Of a DNA stretch of 64,000 nucleotides, positions 22,755 through 34,471 are shown piece by piece. The DNA is from Craterostigma plantagineum (taxonomy: Eukaryota > Streptophyta > Magnoliopsida > Lamiales > Linderniaceae). Location of the stretch: NCBI GenBank assembly GCA_027422505.1, contig JAPQWV010000018.1:14464001-14528000 (forward strand), given 5' to 3'. Under the pieces are notes generated by a model, which worked only from the letters and a program-made list of their open reading frames with translations, had not been told where the DNA came from and ran no database searches. Both the position numbers and the translations under genes were made by a program. The number at the start of each line of letters is the position of its first letter. The stretch's first letter is position 1.

Positions 22755-23707
22755 GTTGCTCGTATTTTATTTTATATTTCGTTTATGTATCGGACAAGTA
22801 CTATTTTATTTATAATATTTCGATTATGTTTGGAATAACGCGAAATAACAAATAATAACATCATATTAACAAATAAAACACAAAAAATAATAACATATTA
22901 AAACAAAAAAATAATATTAATAATACAATTTAAAACATAAAATAATAATAATAATAACAATAATAATATAAAATAATAAAAAAGAATAATAATATTAACA
23001 ACAAATATTAATAATATGAAATAATAACATAAAAACATAATAACATATTAAAATAATATTAATTACTTATTTTATAACATCAAAATAAATAATAATATGG
23101 GAAAATGTTATTAGTAAAAACACAAAAAAAAAGGATAATTATATTAACATAAAATATTAATAATATGAAATAATAACATAAAAATATAATAACATATTAA
23201 AATAATATTAATAATACAATTTAAAACATAAAAAAATAATAATAATAATAACAATAATAATATAAAATAATAAAGAAAAAGAATAATAATATTAACAACA
23301 AATATTAATAATATGAAATAATAACATTAAAATATAATAACATATTAAAATAATATTAATAATACAATTTAAAAACATAAAAAAATAATAATAATAACAA
23401 TAATAACATAAAATGATAAAAAAAAGAATAATAATATTAACAATAAATATTAATAATATGAAATAATAACATTAAAATATAATAACATATTACAATAATA
23501 TTAATTATTTATTTTATAACATCAAAATAAATAATAATATGGGAAAATGTTATTAGTAAAAACACAAAAAAAGGAATAATTATATTAACATAAAATATTA
23601 ATAATATGAAATAATAACATAAAATATAATAACATATTAAAATAATATTAATAATACAATTTAAAAACATCAAAATAAATAATAATATTATAAAATAATA
23701 TTAATAA
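22755..23707. repeat. AT-rich spacer between the convergent genes of MULE B
   Basis: After the PMD stop there are about 100 bp with TTCGTTTATGTATCGGAC, then about 850 bp made almost only of AATAATATTAATAATA-like and AACATATTAAAATAATATT words. Longer units repeat: GGGAAAATGTTATTAGTAAA occurs at about 23100 and 23540, a distance of about 440 bp. The spacer ends exactly at the stop codon of the OTU exon on the other strand. Confidence 0.8.
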
Positions 23708-24336
23708 TTACAATAGACCATTCTCGCGCATGAGTTGCACCCAGTGTTCGAATCTGCTATGATATCTAAGTTCCCAACCAGCAAGTCAACGATCACGATA
23801 CGTGAACCAATACGGATGCAAGACGGGCATAGGAAAGTCTGGACATAAATTCAGTCTAATATAATGTTGGTACTCATCTCCAAGGTGCGCTATGACGATA
23901 GTTCGATTCGGTTGATCAGCAGTCTGAACGGCACGCAGTGGCAGTATCGTCGTAGAATGCATGTTGATGGTCTATCCATTGCCGTACCCGTAGAGGATAA
24001 CTACAGCGTTCCAAATTGTCGCCACAACCCACAAATCGCACGGTGTCAACATCCAGTGGTTTGCCAAGCAAGGCCCCCCGTCCCAGCGTATACGATCCAA
24101 CTGCATTTTCAATGAATCACCGTAGTACAATGCCGAGTAATGACCCCAATGGGCCTCGATTTCGTTCGCGACGTTATTCCTTACGGTGATTTCGTCCTCG
24201 TCATTGTAAATATGGGAGGCGATAGCGCGAAATCCGCAGTTGCCGTCAGCAACGACATCCTTATAACTAACTATATACGGTTGGATGACTGATGTTACGT
24301 GGTACTGCAAGCGGCTGTGGAAGAAGTTCGATTCAC
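23708..24336 (-). pseudogene. OTU-type cysteine protease exon of the MULE B transposase
   Basis: This is the last exon of the transposase gene. It starts at the acceptor in TTTGTACAG and gives GESNFFHSRLQYHVT, then the catalytic box KDVVADGNCGFRAIASHIY with Asp, Gly, Asn and Cys as in OTU proteases. Next come NNVANEIEAHW, ANHWMLTPCDLW and HLGDEYQHYIRLNLCPDFP, whose His (codon 23864-23866) is in the place of the catalytic His, then W..RYHSRFEHWVQLMRENGLL. Phase fits the linker exon. A TAG after GYGNG near 23972 interrupts the frame. OTU domains are best known as deubiquitinases; the role in a transposon is not established here. Confidence 0.85.
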
Positions 24337-24409
24337 CTGTACAAAGCATTTTTCGGATTAGAGGTGGATCCAAATTCGTATGAATTATAGGAGTGAAAGA
24401 TAGTAGTAC

Positions 24410-26865
24410 ATGTCTACGTAGTAGAAGTACGAGATCGCTTCACAGACGAAGATGACGTACGGCCATGGCTGCTACGACCCTGGCTGCTACGACTGGTACT
24501 GCTGTGCCCTCCGCTGCGTCCCCCCCTTGGGATTTCGTACTCCCAAGCACTTCGATCACGTTTCGTCGAGTCTCTTTTCTTTGGCCTACCTTTTACAGAT
24601 GTCTTAACAGCAGGCGCGGTCCACTCTTGATCCTCGGGATAGAGATGTTCGTGAACTACTCGATGGAGGCCACGCATAACGGCGGGATCGCGACCTTCTG
24701 CCTCACGCACGAGATCGGCTAAGCGCTCTTGATCAGAAATATCGGGCACTACTCCCTTGCCGATTGTGAGTGTCCTCCAGAAGTCGTGCAAGCATTCTAC
24801 CGAAACTGGGTAGTTGTTGTCCACGCATTGCTGAAGCTCGCAAGCACATGGTAGTTGGTGCGTACGTCGTACTACACATCCGCACCTGGAGTAAACCTCA
24901 TCCGACAACTCTTTGGCCCGCCGCAGCTCATTTCCCATAATTAATATTGCATGGTGTGAAACTCTGTATAATAATGTTAGGAATGGAAATCCTGACATCG
25001 GAATAGGTCGTTTCGACCGGGACTCCTCAAGTGTCTGCATGTCAACATTAAAATATTATTAGATAAGGATAAGAGACACGTAATAATAATTAATTTACCT
25101 TTCTGATGCGAATCAACTGGTTCTGAATCTGCTCGTGCACCTTCACCCATACGGTGTCAAGAGACCCAGCGGCCGAGTTCAGCCATCCTTTCAGCTCGCT
25201 ATGAGCACTCTCCACACGACATGTAGTGGTGTTCCCGAAATGAAGCACATGGTTCGTCCAAGCTCTGGCGAACTTCTCCTTATGCACCAACCACGTCTGC
25301 TCAACATAACTAACGATTGCTGAGTCGGCTAGCCAACGCAGACGCATGTCACTCACTGCCTTCTCATATTCGTCAATCGTCGTAGCTTCTACGACTGCTT
25401 TCCAGGACTTGTGCGTGAAGTGAGCTGCGGTCTTTTTGCTCTTCCCCGCCAAACAATAAATTTTGTTCTCCACATCTTTATAAATATGCCACGTGCACAG
25501 CAAATGGTGAGAATGTGGAAATACCATATGTACCGGTCGAACAAGGCCCAACTCACGATCAGTGACAATCGCCGACGGGTGGATACCTGGCCCTAAAATA
25601 TCCTTGATAGACTGCAACATCCACCCGTAACTTCACTCCGTCTCGTCCTCCATGACGGCAAACCCACACAGAAAGTTGTGATTACAAGGAGTCATCCCTA
25701 TAATCTCAACTAGAGCATCTTATATCTATTGGTCTTGTACGTCGAGTCAATACCAATAAAATAAGGATACGTCCTCAGCAGTGCGAGTGACTCCGGGTTT
25801 GCAAGAAAGACATGTGTCAGCACATTAGTCTCCTCGTCTCTCAGCGCTTCAACAAAATATCCGGACTCTGTCGCCTGGTGCATCAACTGGCTCACCACGT
25901 CTCTCCCCTCAGAAATTTGCTTCTTCAAATGATCTCTGTAATTATATATATACCGGATCGTGGCGTTATCTTTTGCGTGTCGAGCCCTCATCGCTGAGAG
26001 GATATGTGCTGGTTTCGCTTGCGCAGCAGTCATTTCCTCTACGACCTTCTTTGCCTGGCTACTTAACCCACTCGTCTGGCGGTGTCCCTCAGGATATTGT
26101 ATCAGAGGGTGATTGTGAATGGAATTCTCAGGTGTACCCGTACGAATGTACCATTCCCTAGTAGCTGGATCCTGCTGGGCTATGACTACAAACGGACACC
26201 TGCACTTGTTAGACTTCGATAGCCTCTCCAATTCATCCTCCTTGCCTCTATAACGTTCTCCGCGAGAACATCTAATAAATTTTTTTGTACCGCATTTCTT
26301 ATGCGACGAAATAATCACCTCGAAACCAAGAGCAATAGCGACGCCTTTTGCCCAGTTAATGCTTCCACGTCGGTCGGAATCGTCCTCCTTCGCGGAAATG
26401 CTCACTGTAATTTATCCCGTTGCCCGTGGAATCCTTCGGAACACTCTCCAAGTCTGAAAAGAAAAAAAATTAATTTCAGCCGAAATTGGATTTCGGCTGC
26501 TGTAAGAGGCGACCGAAACGAGATTTCGGCCACCTTCACAGCAGCCGAAATCCTGTTTCGGCCGTGACCGTCCCAGCCGAATGTAAATTTCGGTTCGGAC
26601 AGCCACGGCCGAACAATTTTTTCGGTCACCTTAAAGGGTGACCGAAATGTGATTTCGGTCGCCACAAGGGCTGACCGTAATTGTTGTTCAGTCAGCCCTT
26701 GTGTCGACCGAAATTACATTTCGGTCGGGCCGAAATTTTCCGATCGAATCAGATCGATGTTCGATAGTTCACGTACATACGAACGAAATTTACGAGAATT
26801 TGCTTACCATCCGTGCCAAGAGACACTTTCTTTTGACCTTCCAATTTTCCAAAAAGACAATTCAT
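24410..26865 (-). pseudogene. FAR1/MULE transposase of copy B, exons 1-3 (fused to OTU exon)
   Basis: Exon 1 (26808-26865) encodes MNCLFGKLEGQKKVSLGTD. Exon 2 (25099-26453) contains LGFEVIISSH, conserved Cys residues in IRCSRGERY and NKCRCPFVV, IHNHPLI (FAR1/WRKY-GCM1-type zinc binding), the MULE core with YPYFIGIDSTYKTNRYKM, IVTDRELGLVRPVHMVFPHS and CTWHIYKDVENK, and RVESAHSELKGWL. Exon 3 (24410-25034) contains the SWIM-like knuckle CGCVVRRTHQLPCACEL and a Ser/Arg-rich linker (SSTSRSSQGRSSHGRTSSSS). It joins the OTU exon in phase 1. Breaks: two one-base losses before INWAKG, one at RYKM near 25713, an in-frame TGA after DETE near 25634 that copy C shares, and a TAG near the end of exon 3. 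Usual MULE function is cut-and-paste transposition through binding of the ends. Confidence 0.87.
26475..26745. repeat. MULE B right subterminal palindrome array
   Basis: About eight near-palindromes, from AGCCGAAATTGGATTTCGGC to CGACCGAAATTACATTTCGG, lie in intron 1 of the transposase gene, between exon 1 (donor at 26807) and exon 2 (acceptor at 26454). The half-site is the same as in the left array. Confidence 0.87.
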
Positions 26866-27114
26866 TTCGATTTGAGTTATTTTTTTGTTATGTTTGACTC
26901 TGATTTGGATGTGTGATTGCGATATGAAAAGTGTTGTATGGAAAAGGACTTTAAATAGAAATTTAAATTCAAAAGGGCAAAATCGTCTTTTTCAGCCCTT
27001 TAGGGGGCGGTGACTAGGAAAAAGGGGGCGGTGAATAGCAATCCAGTAATTTTTAGATATAATTCAACCAAGCATATCATAAAATACAATCAATTGATAT
27101 TAACACTACAAAAA

Positions 27115-27545
27115 TCCGTTCCATTAGCCACAGACAATACCGTGGCTAATCCGTCGGAAAAACAAGATAGTGACGGAAATTTTCCGTCGCTAATTCGCCG
27201 TCACAAATAAATAAACAGTCGTAAATCCGTCGCAAAATTTTGCGACGGATTTTTGCGACGGAAATCTGGTTGGTAAGTAGTGACCAGCGTTCCGTCGCTG
27301 ATTTAGCGACGGTCTCGACCGACGGCGTAGTTGTCTCCTTTTTGCGACAGACTGTAGCGACAGATGATCCGTTGCTGATTGGCGACGGAAAATCCGTCGC
27401 TTATTTGCGACGGAAACGTTCGACGGCGTAAGCGTCGCCTATTAGCGGCGGAAATTTCGACGACTTTTCCGTAGGAAAATTCGCGACGGCTGTTTGCGAC
27501 GGCATCTCTGGCCGTATTTGGCGACGACTCGGCCGTCGCAAATCT
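27115..27545. repeat. CACTA left subterminal repeats
   Basis: Dense copies of CCGTCGC and GCGACGG in both orientations (for example TTTGCGACGGAAA, ATTAGCGACGG) over about 430 bp. In CACTA elements such motifs are binding sites for the TNP1/TNPA-type protein. Confidence 0.85.
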
Positions 27546-27743
27546 GGTTAGGTGCTGATAATATATTTCCGAATTAGTTTTAAAATCAATCGGAATTTAA
27601 TTAATAATTAAATGTAATAAATTTCAAAATATTAAATAAATATAGAAATATTTAAAAGCTAATCTAACATTACTAATTACGATAAAATGCATTTTACATC
27701 CGAAGCTAGTACATTACAACACAAATTAATCTCCTAATCGAGC

Positions 27744-29045
27744 ATTTGTAGGAGAATTGTTAAGATTTTCTGATGACGGCGAGACTTGCGAGGGAAGTTG
27801 GCGGAAAATTGAGGTAATGTCGGTGTCTGATATCCCGAGCCCAACATCGCCAAGAACGATTGGTGAGCTAGCAGGGACGTTGGAATGTCGGTTGGTAAAA
27901 CGGAGCCACGGCGGTATGTGAAGGACCCGCCTTGCCTTGAGACGAACGCAACTGTAATCGCTGAGTTAGCTCGTTCATATTCAGATCCATCCGAGTCATC
28001 CTCTGATCCATATCTGTCATTCCTAGTTTGAGTCTTTCGTTCTCAGACCTTAATCTCGATACTTCGTCTTGAGCGGGATCTGCATTATAATTTAATATAA
28101 TGTTATAAAAAAACATTGTAAAGTTTAACGCAAAAACCCTTTACCTGATTGGGTGATCGGACGATATGTTGAAACAAAATTCCTGCGATTTTGTACTGCT
28201 TAAGTAACCCCGAAGATCCTCCCCCTCGATCCTCCCGCAACTCTCGTAAACTCTTCCCTCATTTGCTCCGAACTCATTTCAGCACCGGTTTCCTCTAGAG
28301 TTTGTGTCATTGCTGCTTGCATCTCTTCCTGTTATAATAACAAAGTAATTACGCTAAATTAAAAATACGCAAAAAAAATTATATTACCGCTATTCCTTGG
28401 GCTCTTGAACCCTGAAGACTCCATGCCGAGCATATCCATCAGCAAATACTTCATAAATAGTTGGAGAACGTCCCAAGTTTGATGCCTAATTGTTTGACAA
28501 ATAATTTAGTAAATTAAAAGAGACAAATAAAAATACGATATTTTCCTCTTACCAAACGATTTTCTCGTACGACCTGCCCTACAGATCCTCCTCGCCATTG
28601 ACTGCTCACGGCCTCCGGATTCGCATCGACGCGATTACGCCTATTTCTCTCTCAAACAGCTTTGTAGGCATCACTGTTCCACAGTTCTACCATTTGATTC
28701 CAATCTCCATCAGCTATAAAGCTTGGTTGCTTCATACTATCTCGATAGTGATAAATGCCCGTGCGAAACCACAACTTAACGCGCTTTTCAAAAAGCGCTT
28801 TTATTGCGTCGTACTCCGATTCCGGAAATGTGAGTTTGCACTTAACACAAACATTGTTAAAATAGCAACGGATCATAAGTTATAAACTACACATAAACAA
28901 AAAATAAACTAGGCTTACGCAAAAAACCCCAAACCAACGATCGATAACAACACGAGGTACTTTCTTGAATTCGTAGTATGGACCGTCGAAACTACCCGTT
29001 ATGATTTTGGCAATAATACGGGCTATATTTGGCGTCCTAATGCAA
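27744..29045 (-). pseudogene. TNP1-like (plant transposase 24) gene of the CACTA element
   Basis: Minus-strand pieces, in order: TPNIARIIAKIITG..GPYYEFKKVP then VVIDRWFGVF (about 28915-29040); CKLTFPESEYDAIKALFEKR..LW with DWNQMVELWNSDAYKAV, then NRRNRVDANPEA..QWRGGS (28560-28876); LGRSPTIYEVFADGYARHG (about 28395-28485); EEMQAAMTQTLEETGAEMSS to RGRIFG (about 28150-28330); and a heptad-like stretch VSRLRSENERLKLGMTDMDQRM (27868-28116). This order matches En/Spm transposase-24-type proteins, which bind subterminal repeats. A TGA after DAYKAV and other frame changes mark it as decayed. Confidence 0.7.
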
Positions 29046-29061
29046 AAAATAACGAGTTATC

Positions 29062-31379
29062 CTAAGAAGTAACAAATAGTTTATAAAATATAATGGCATA
29101 CCCTTTGAAAGTAGTTGAATTCACGAAGCACCTATCCGTTGAACCCGAAGACGGTGCATTAGGATCTTCGAGGGTTTCTGGCGAACTTACTTCTTCCTCT
29201 TCCTGAATCTGGTTCGGACGATCACATGTTCCATCATGTTCCATCGAATAAAAAAAAGCAGGTGGAAATATTCTTTCCAACTTACAAATAATGGCAGCAA
29301 TTTGTTTGTCGAATTCTTGCATTTTAGAAACATCCAAAACCGTGGAGCATAATGATTGAAAGAAACCACTAAGTTTGGCTAAAGGGCTCCAAACAAATTC
29401 CGATAAAACTTCGCGAAAGGCGATTGGAAGTAGTCGCTCCATGAAAATGTGACAGTCGTGAGACTTCATACTCAGTAACTTGCAATTTTCAACGTCAACA
29501 CACATACTGATAGTAGAGGCAAATCCAGTAGGAAAACGAATAGTTTTTATCCATTCGCAAACCTTATATTTCTTTTCCTTAATGTGTAAGCAGCCATCGT
29601 CGTAGGTCCCGCCAAATGTTCAGGAATTGCCAGTTCAGGGCGGTCGCAATGAAGACCAATGTCCTTACGAGCATTTATATTATCGTTCGATTTATACCTA
29701 ACATCCATGACCGTGTTGAAGATATTTTCAAACACGTTCTTCTCTATATGCATAACATCAAGATTGTGACGAATAAGGAGCGATGACCAATAAGGTAAGT
29801 CCCGAAATATACTTTTTTTTACCAGTGGTGGGTGTATCTATATCCATCAGGCTTTCCTTGAGGATTTTCCATTACGGTGTGAAAATATTGCACACGGTTC
29901 CAGATCTCATAACCAGATAAGCGCTTTGGTTTACTACGTCTGTCTAATTCACCCTTGAGGAAATCAGTCGTTTTTTTTCTAAATGCATGATTTCTTGGTA
30001 AAAAACGACGATGACAATCAAAATAACACATTTTTCTCCCGTGCTTCAAGTAAAATGTCGAAGTGTCTTCCATGCAAATTGGACAACCCATTTTTCCCGA
30101 TGTACCCCAACCAGACAACATTGCGTAAGCAGGAAAGTCACTTACCGTCCAAAATAGTGCAGCCCGTAGCGTAAATCCTTCTTCTCGTAACGCATCATAA
30201 GTCGGGATTCCTACGTTCCACAACATCTTTAACTCTTCGATCAAAGGTTGGAGGTAGACATATATTTCTTACTCAAACACTCACCGGGCGGAAGATTGTA
30301 GGGAGTCGTAATTACCGGCCAACACGAATATTGTTTGCCAAACTGTCCCTGGACACTGAAACCGTCGGTGCACAAGCCAAATCGAACATTTCGTGGTTCC
30401 GCAGCAGTCAAGATACTTACTATTAAAATGCTTTCAAACTGCACCATCAGAAGGGTGAGACATGACACCTTCATTGGGTACATGTGTAGCATGCCATGTC
30501 ATCATCTCCGCAGTCGTCTTACAAGCGTATAGTCTTTGAAGCCTTTGAGCAAGTGGAAAATAACGTAATACTACCACAGGAGATTTAGATCTATCAGAAT
30601 ATTTATACCGTGCTTGATTACATACCTTACAGCGGTTCAGTTGAGCATCTTCCTTCCAAAACAACATAATCCCATTCTACAACAATCAATATGCTCCTCG
30701 GTAATGAAAAACCCATCATTACCTTTTTTGTCTCGTAATAGCTTTGAGGAAATTTATTGTCTGCTGGCAAAATTCTGTGAACAAAACCGGATACAGTGTC
30801 AAATGCAGACGCAGACATATTGGTTTCGGATTTAGTACCCGACCATTCTCCAGTCGCAGCCAGTGTGGAGTAACTGGAGCCCTCGTACAATGGGGTGTCG
30901 TTGGTCCGTAATTGTTCCTCAAAGCGATTACAAAATATCGCCTCTTCAGTTGGCATCATCGAAGTACTCCCCGCAACATCAAAATTAGTAGGCGATGCAT
31001 AATTTTGATCGTATACGATTTCTTGAATTGAACCGACAGTACGACCTAAGACAGGAACATTTGTTTGGTCGATATTTAAATATGAACTTGTACCTCCTTC
31101 TGTTGGTTGAAACGATGAATATGTAACTTCGCCATGTGCGATCCAATTGTAATAATGTGGCATGAAACATTTTCTCAACAAATGAGTATTGACATCCAAA
31201 GGTGGTCGAAATTTACAATTCTCACACTTCCTGCAAGGACAACGTATTCGATTACCAGGATTTTGAGATGTTGCAAAATGGACAAAATCATCAACTCCCC
31301 GTGAGAAGGCCGTCATATCGTTCCTTCGATACATCCATTGGCGGGTGTTAACGAACCATTCATATCTCTCATTATTCAT
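29062..31379 (-). pseudogene. TNP2-like CACTA transposase
   Basis: The start (31379) opens with a transposase-associated domain: WMYRRNDMTAFSRGVDDFVH, then IRCPCRKCEN and HLLRKCFMPHYYNWIAHGE. The transposase-21 region follows in pieces: LFWKEDAQLNRCKVCNQARY, VLRYFPLAQRLQRLYA, RNVRFGLCTDGFSVQGQFGK, WPVITTPYNLPPGECLS, then LFWTVSDFPAYAMLSGWGTS, CPICMEDTSTF and HRRFLPRNHAFR. The C-terminal DUF4218-type part follows (MHIEKNVFENIFNTVMDV, KLLSMKSHDCHIFMERLLPI, SKMQEFDKQIAAIICKLERI). A one-base loss near 30678, a TGA after DGAV near 30434 and further frame changes show it is dead. The family cuts CACTA elements at their termini. Confidence 0.88.
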
Positions 31380-31544
31380 TTTTTTTAGATAAAAATAATA
31401 TTAATGTTTCTGCATTTTATAAGCTGAATAATATATGTATCTAGATATTATAAGGGTGCGTAATAATTTTTGGGGAAAGACAAAATGGAATAATAACCAG
31501 ATCCGCGAATAATGATTTTGATAAAGTAAGAGAAATTACTTTAT

Positions 31545-31950
31545 AAAGCGACGGAAATACCGTAGCCATAATAGTGCATGTCAGAAAGTTCATTGTTCAT
31601 TAATTAGCGACGTCGTTTCCGTCGACAGCCGTTAAGCAACGAAAAATATCGGTAATAGTGTATTTTTCCAACTTAGCGACGGATAATCCGTCGAAAAAAG
31701 TTTCGACAACTTATCCGTCGCTAATTAGCGACGGATGGGCGACTGTTTTCCCGTCGGAAAATCTTGCGACGGATAGTTAGTCACAGTTTTTTGCCACCAT
31801 TTTCCGTCGCAATTTGGCGACGCTATCATAGTCGGAAAGCTTAGCGACCGCGTAGCGTCGGTTTTTCCGTCGCAGAATGTTGCGGCGGTTAGGTGTCACA
31901 AAATTCCGTTGCTAAATTAGCGACGGTAATGTGGTCGCTGTCGCTGTCTT
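31545..31950. repeat. CACTA right subterminal repeats
   Basis: Dense TTAGCGACGG, CCGTCGCTAA and TTGCGACGGA-like motifs in both orientations over about 400 bp mirror those at the left end. Confidence 0.85.
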
Positions 31951-31970
31951 GGATTATTTTTGTAGTGTAA

Positions 31971-33060
31971 AATCTAATTGAACTACGAAGTGACATAAAA
32001 TTCAACTTTTTGCACACATTAACCATTATCATGCATTGAATCCAATAGTCACGAAACAAATGTATTTCCAATGTTCTAAAAAGAAAGTCATTTAACAATT
32101 TTTCACACATATTAAGACATTGGTTAAAATATCTTTTATACCCCTCGTTAATTATTTGCCATGTAATTATTATTTTTTGTATTGAACCTTGTGTTTATTT
32201 AATAGGGGCAATTTTGGAAATTTAAACATATATAATTTTGGAAAATACCCTAACTAATTCCTTTTGAGAACAAAAAAAGATATGTAGAACGACTTTCTTT
32301 TTAGAACAGAGAGAGTATATTTTTGTTTTATAATCAACTGTCAATGAAGTTGGGGTACTCTTATATATCTGGCACTGAGATTCGTATTCGCTTCAGACTA
32401 GAATGGGTGAAGAGCTACATCTGTCCAAGCACAACGTATTATTATTCGATGCGCTAATCATTTTTTTCGACTCATTTTTCGCACATGAATTCTGCATACC
32501 AAAAGCAAATAAGAATGGTAGGGTAGGCCAGAAACGCTAGTGAAGAAGTATTTAAAGAAAGTAACTAAAGGAATTTCGACATTTATTCATTCATCGGTAG
32601 ACAGCCAAGAATGTAACATTCTTACAACAGCCCACATGACATACTAATTACAATGAAAACGAGAATACACCTTCATCCATTTCCAATTAATTTCAATTAA
32701 TAAAGCCCCAGAAATGTTGTATTAAGAAAAAGACGTCTCATTTCCAATTAATTGCCTAGATAAATGCTCCACGCCTACCACGAAAGCAGATAATTGAATT
32801 CTCCGCAAGGGTTTCATTTCATTGGTGAAAAGATATATGGTTTAGTGTATTACATGTGATATCTTGTGATTGGGAACAAACTGTATTTATGACCTCGATT
32901 CCCAAAAGAGACGCTTCGTGCATTAAATAGCGCCCAACGCACACGAGCTAAGAAGATATGTTTTTAAGTACTCTTTATCTTTTCTCTTTTCATACATATA
33001 ATATAAATATATATATATATAGAGAGAGATTTTCTCAGATGTCCCATTTCGAAAATGAGT
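31971..33060. other. Intergenic, no gene seen
   Basis: AT-rich sequence without a recognisable coding frame. A short (TA)n(GA)n tract lies at about 33008-33030. Confidence 0.5.
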
Positions 33061-33064
33061 AAAA

Positions 33065-33345
33065 AATATAAGGGTTAATTTCGTTTTGACCCCTTTAAAG
33101 TTTTAAAATAGATTCAGACTCTGTCAGAAAAACTATTGTTAAAGAACCCAATTTTTATAAAATTAGAGATAAGGACCTAGACCGCACAAGTGCTATAAAG
33201 TGTATATGAACTGGTACTGTAAAACAATAAAGTGGTACTGCAAAACAATGAAGTTGTACCGCAGAAACCGGGTCTTTAAAACTAATTTTTTTCTAAACAA
33301 AACCTGAAAACTGAAATAAAATACTGACAAGAGTCTCAAACGAAA
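33065..33345. repeat. Short relative of the AAGTGGTAT element
   Basis: The stretch starts AAGGGTTAATTTCGTTTTGA then CCCCTTTAAAG, contains AAAGAACCCAAT and AAGGACCTAG, then three GTGGTACTG or GTTGTACCG words. This resembles one terminal part of the element at 1275-4680. It may be a MITE or a solo end. Confidence 0.4.
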
Positions 33346-34471
33346 TTTGCACAGAAGTGTACGGGACTTTTTTGGCAGAACAGAAAAGAATGATGTGAGA
33401 GGGGAGAATGAAGATTGTAAAAATCATTTTGTAATCGATTGCTTTATGTTTGCTCAGCGAAAATATATGAGCAATAAAAAAGATCTGAAAATCTGTTGGG
33501 AACTGCTAACAACACACAGTTCACAACTCACGAGAATGCAAATTTAATAACAAAAACGAAGATGAAAAAGATTGGTCGTTTTTACCAAAGCCTTAAAAAA
33601 TGCTTTTGCTTAGCTAGCTAGCTTCTATCTTCTTGTCCGAACAAAAGCTTAGCTTGGGGGGGGGGGGGGGGGGGGGTGTAAGATCTTATTTGTTTTTTTT
33701 TTCAAACGCATAGGGTAAGATCTTAGAGTGGTAAAAAATGTAATAAATGTACTTTCATCACATAAGGGATGATGATGGGTCCCATGATTTATACATACAT
33801 ACATACATACAGAAATCAATCAGAGAATTGTGGTTTCTTTGTTGCAGTTGTATTTATTTCATTCTTGGCAGTATACATATCCAAGTATCTATATGTAAGT
33901 ATATATTATGCATACACACTGCCCAATGTGTGTGTATGGAGAATGGGCATATATATAAATATAGTTTGCATGATAAAGGTGACTGTTTGCTAGCGAGACT
34001 CACATTGTCCTTCACTAAAGTCGCTGACCGAATTGTCTACTCCGCATTTAAAGCGCGCTTCTATCTTATCACATCATCCTCTTCCTTTTCTTTGCATCTC
34101 ATGCCCATGAAATGCATTTGTCTTTTTCCTTTCCTACTTATTACTATTATTTCATTTGTTTAGAAGAAATTAATTATTGGGTCTTGTTTGTATGGTGGTG
34201 GTGTTGATCGGTTTATGCATTATTAGTTCTTACAATGTCTCATTTAGGATACATTTCATTATATAGCTAATATTGAGAGTGACTACTAAGCGTATATATA
34301 AATAGAACTCGTCGGGAGTTGATTTGGCATGTTGACGTGGCACAAAAAAATACCACTGCCCACTGATGGTGCTCACGCAAGGTGAGCACCATAACATTTA
34401 TATATATATATATATATATATATATGATCAAATTATGCTTCATTCTTAAATAACTAAATATTGTAATTTTA
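33346..34471. other. Intergenic with simple repeats
   Basis: It contains a run of 21 G at 33656-33676, (CATA)n near 33795-33810 and (TA)n near 34400-34425. ORFs at 33747-34163 look like chance products of low-complexity DNA. The direct repeats GTAAGATCTTA (about 33679 and 33715) flank a T-rich segment beside the G run. Confidence 0.5.
33656..33676 (+). repeat. Poly-G tract, 21 bases
   Basis: An uninterrupted run of 21 guanines follows AGCTT and precedes TGTAAGATC. A run this long can form G-quadruplexes and is prone to length error in sequencing. Confidence 0.9.

Larger units (their letters stand above)
20064..27046. mobile_element. MULE copy B (about 7 kb, two convergent genes)
   Basis: The right end is complete: the reverse complement of 26950-27046 reads CTGGATTGCTATTCACCGCC and continues like copy A. 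The left end starts inside the TIR at TTTTCCTAGTCACCGCCCC, so about 24 terminal bases are missing. Order from the left: TIR, PMD exon 1, palindrome array, PMD exons 2-5 (plus), AT-rich spacer, then on the minus strand the OTU exon, linker exon, transposase exon, palindrome array, transposase exon 1 and the right TIR. Both genes carry inactivating changes. The right flank starts TAATTTTTA; a left TAATTTT at 20061 overlaps element sequence, so a target duplication is not secure. Confidence 0.88.
27104..31967. mobile_element. CACTA (En/Spm-type) element, 4.86 kb
   Basis: The left end reads CACTACAAAAATCC and the right end, reverse complemented, reads CACTACAAAAATAATCC. The 3-bp target duplication is exact, TAA at 27101-27103 and TAA at 31968-31970, as expected for CACTA elements. 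Subterminal regions (27115-27545 and 31545-31950) are packed with GCGACGGA/TCCGTCGC-type 8- to 10-mers in both orientations. Two minus-strand genes, TNP2-like and TNP1-like, fill the interior and both are decayed. Confidence 0.95.

Noticed and set aside
33747..34163. A 138-codon plus-strand frame
   Set aside because: It lies over tetranucleotide repeats and AT-rich DNA, with composition unlike a conserved protein and no domain.
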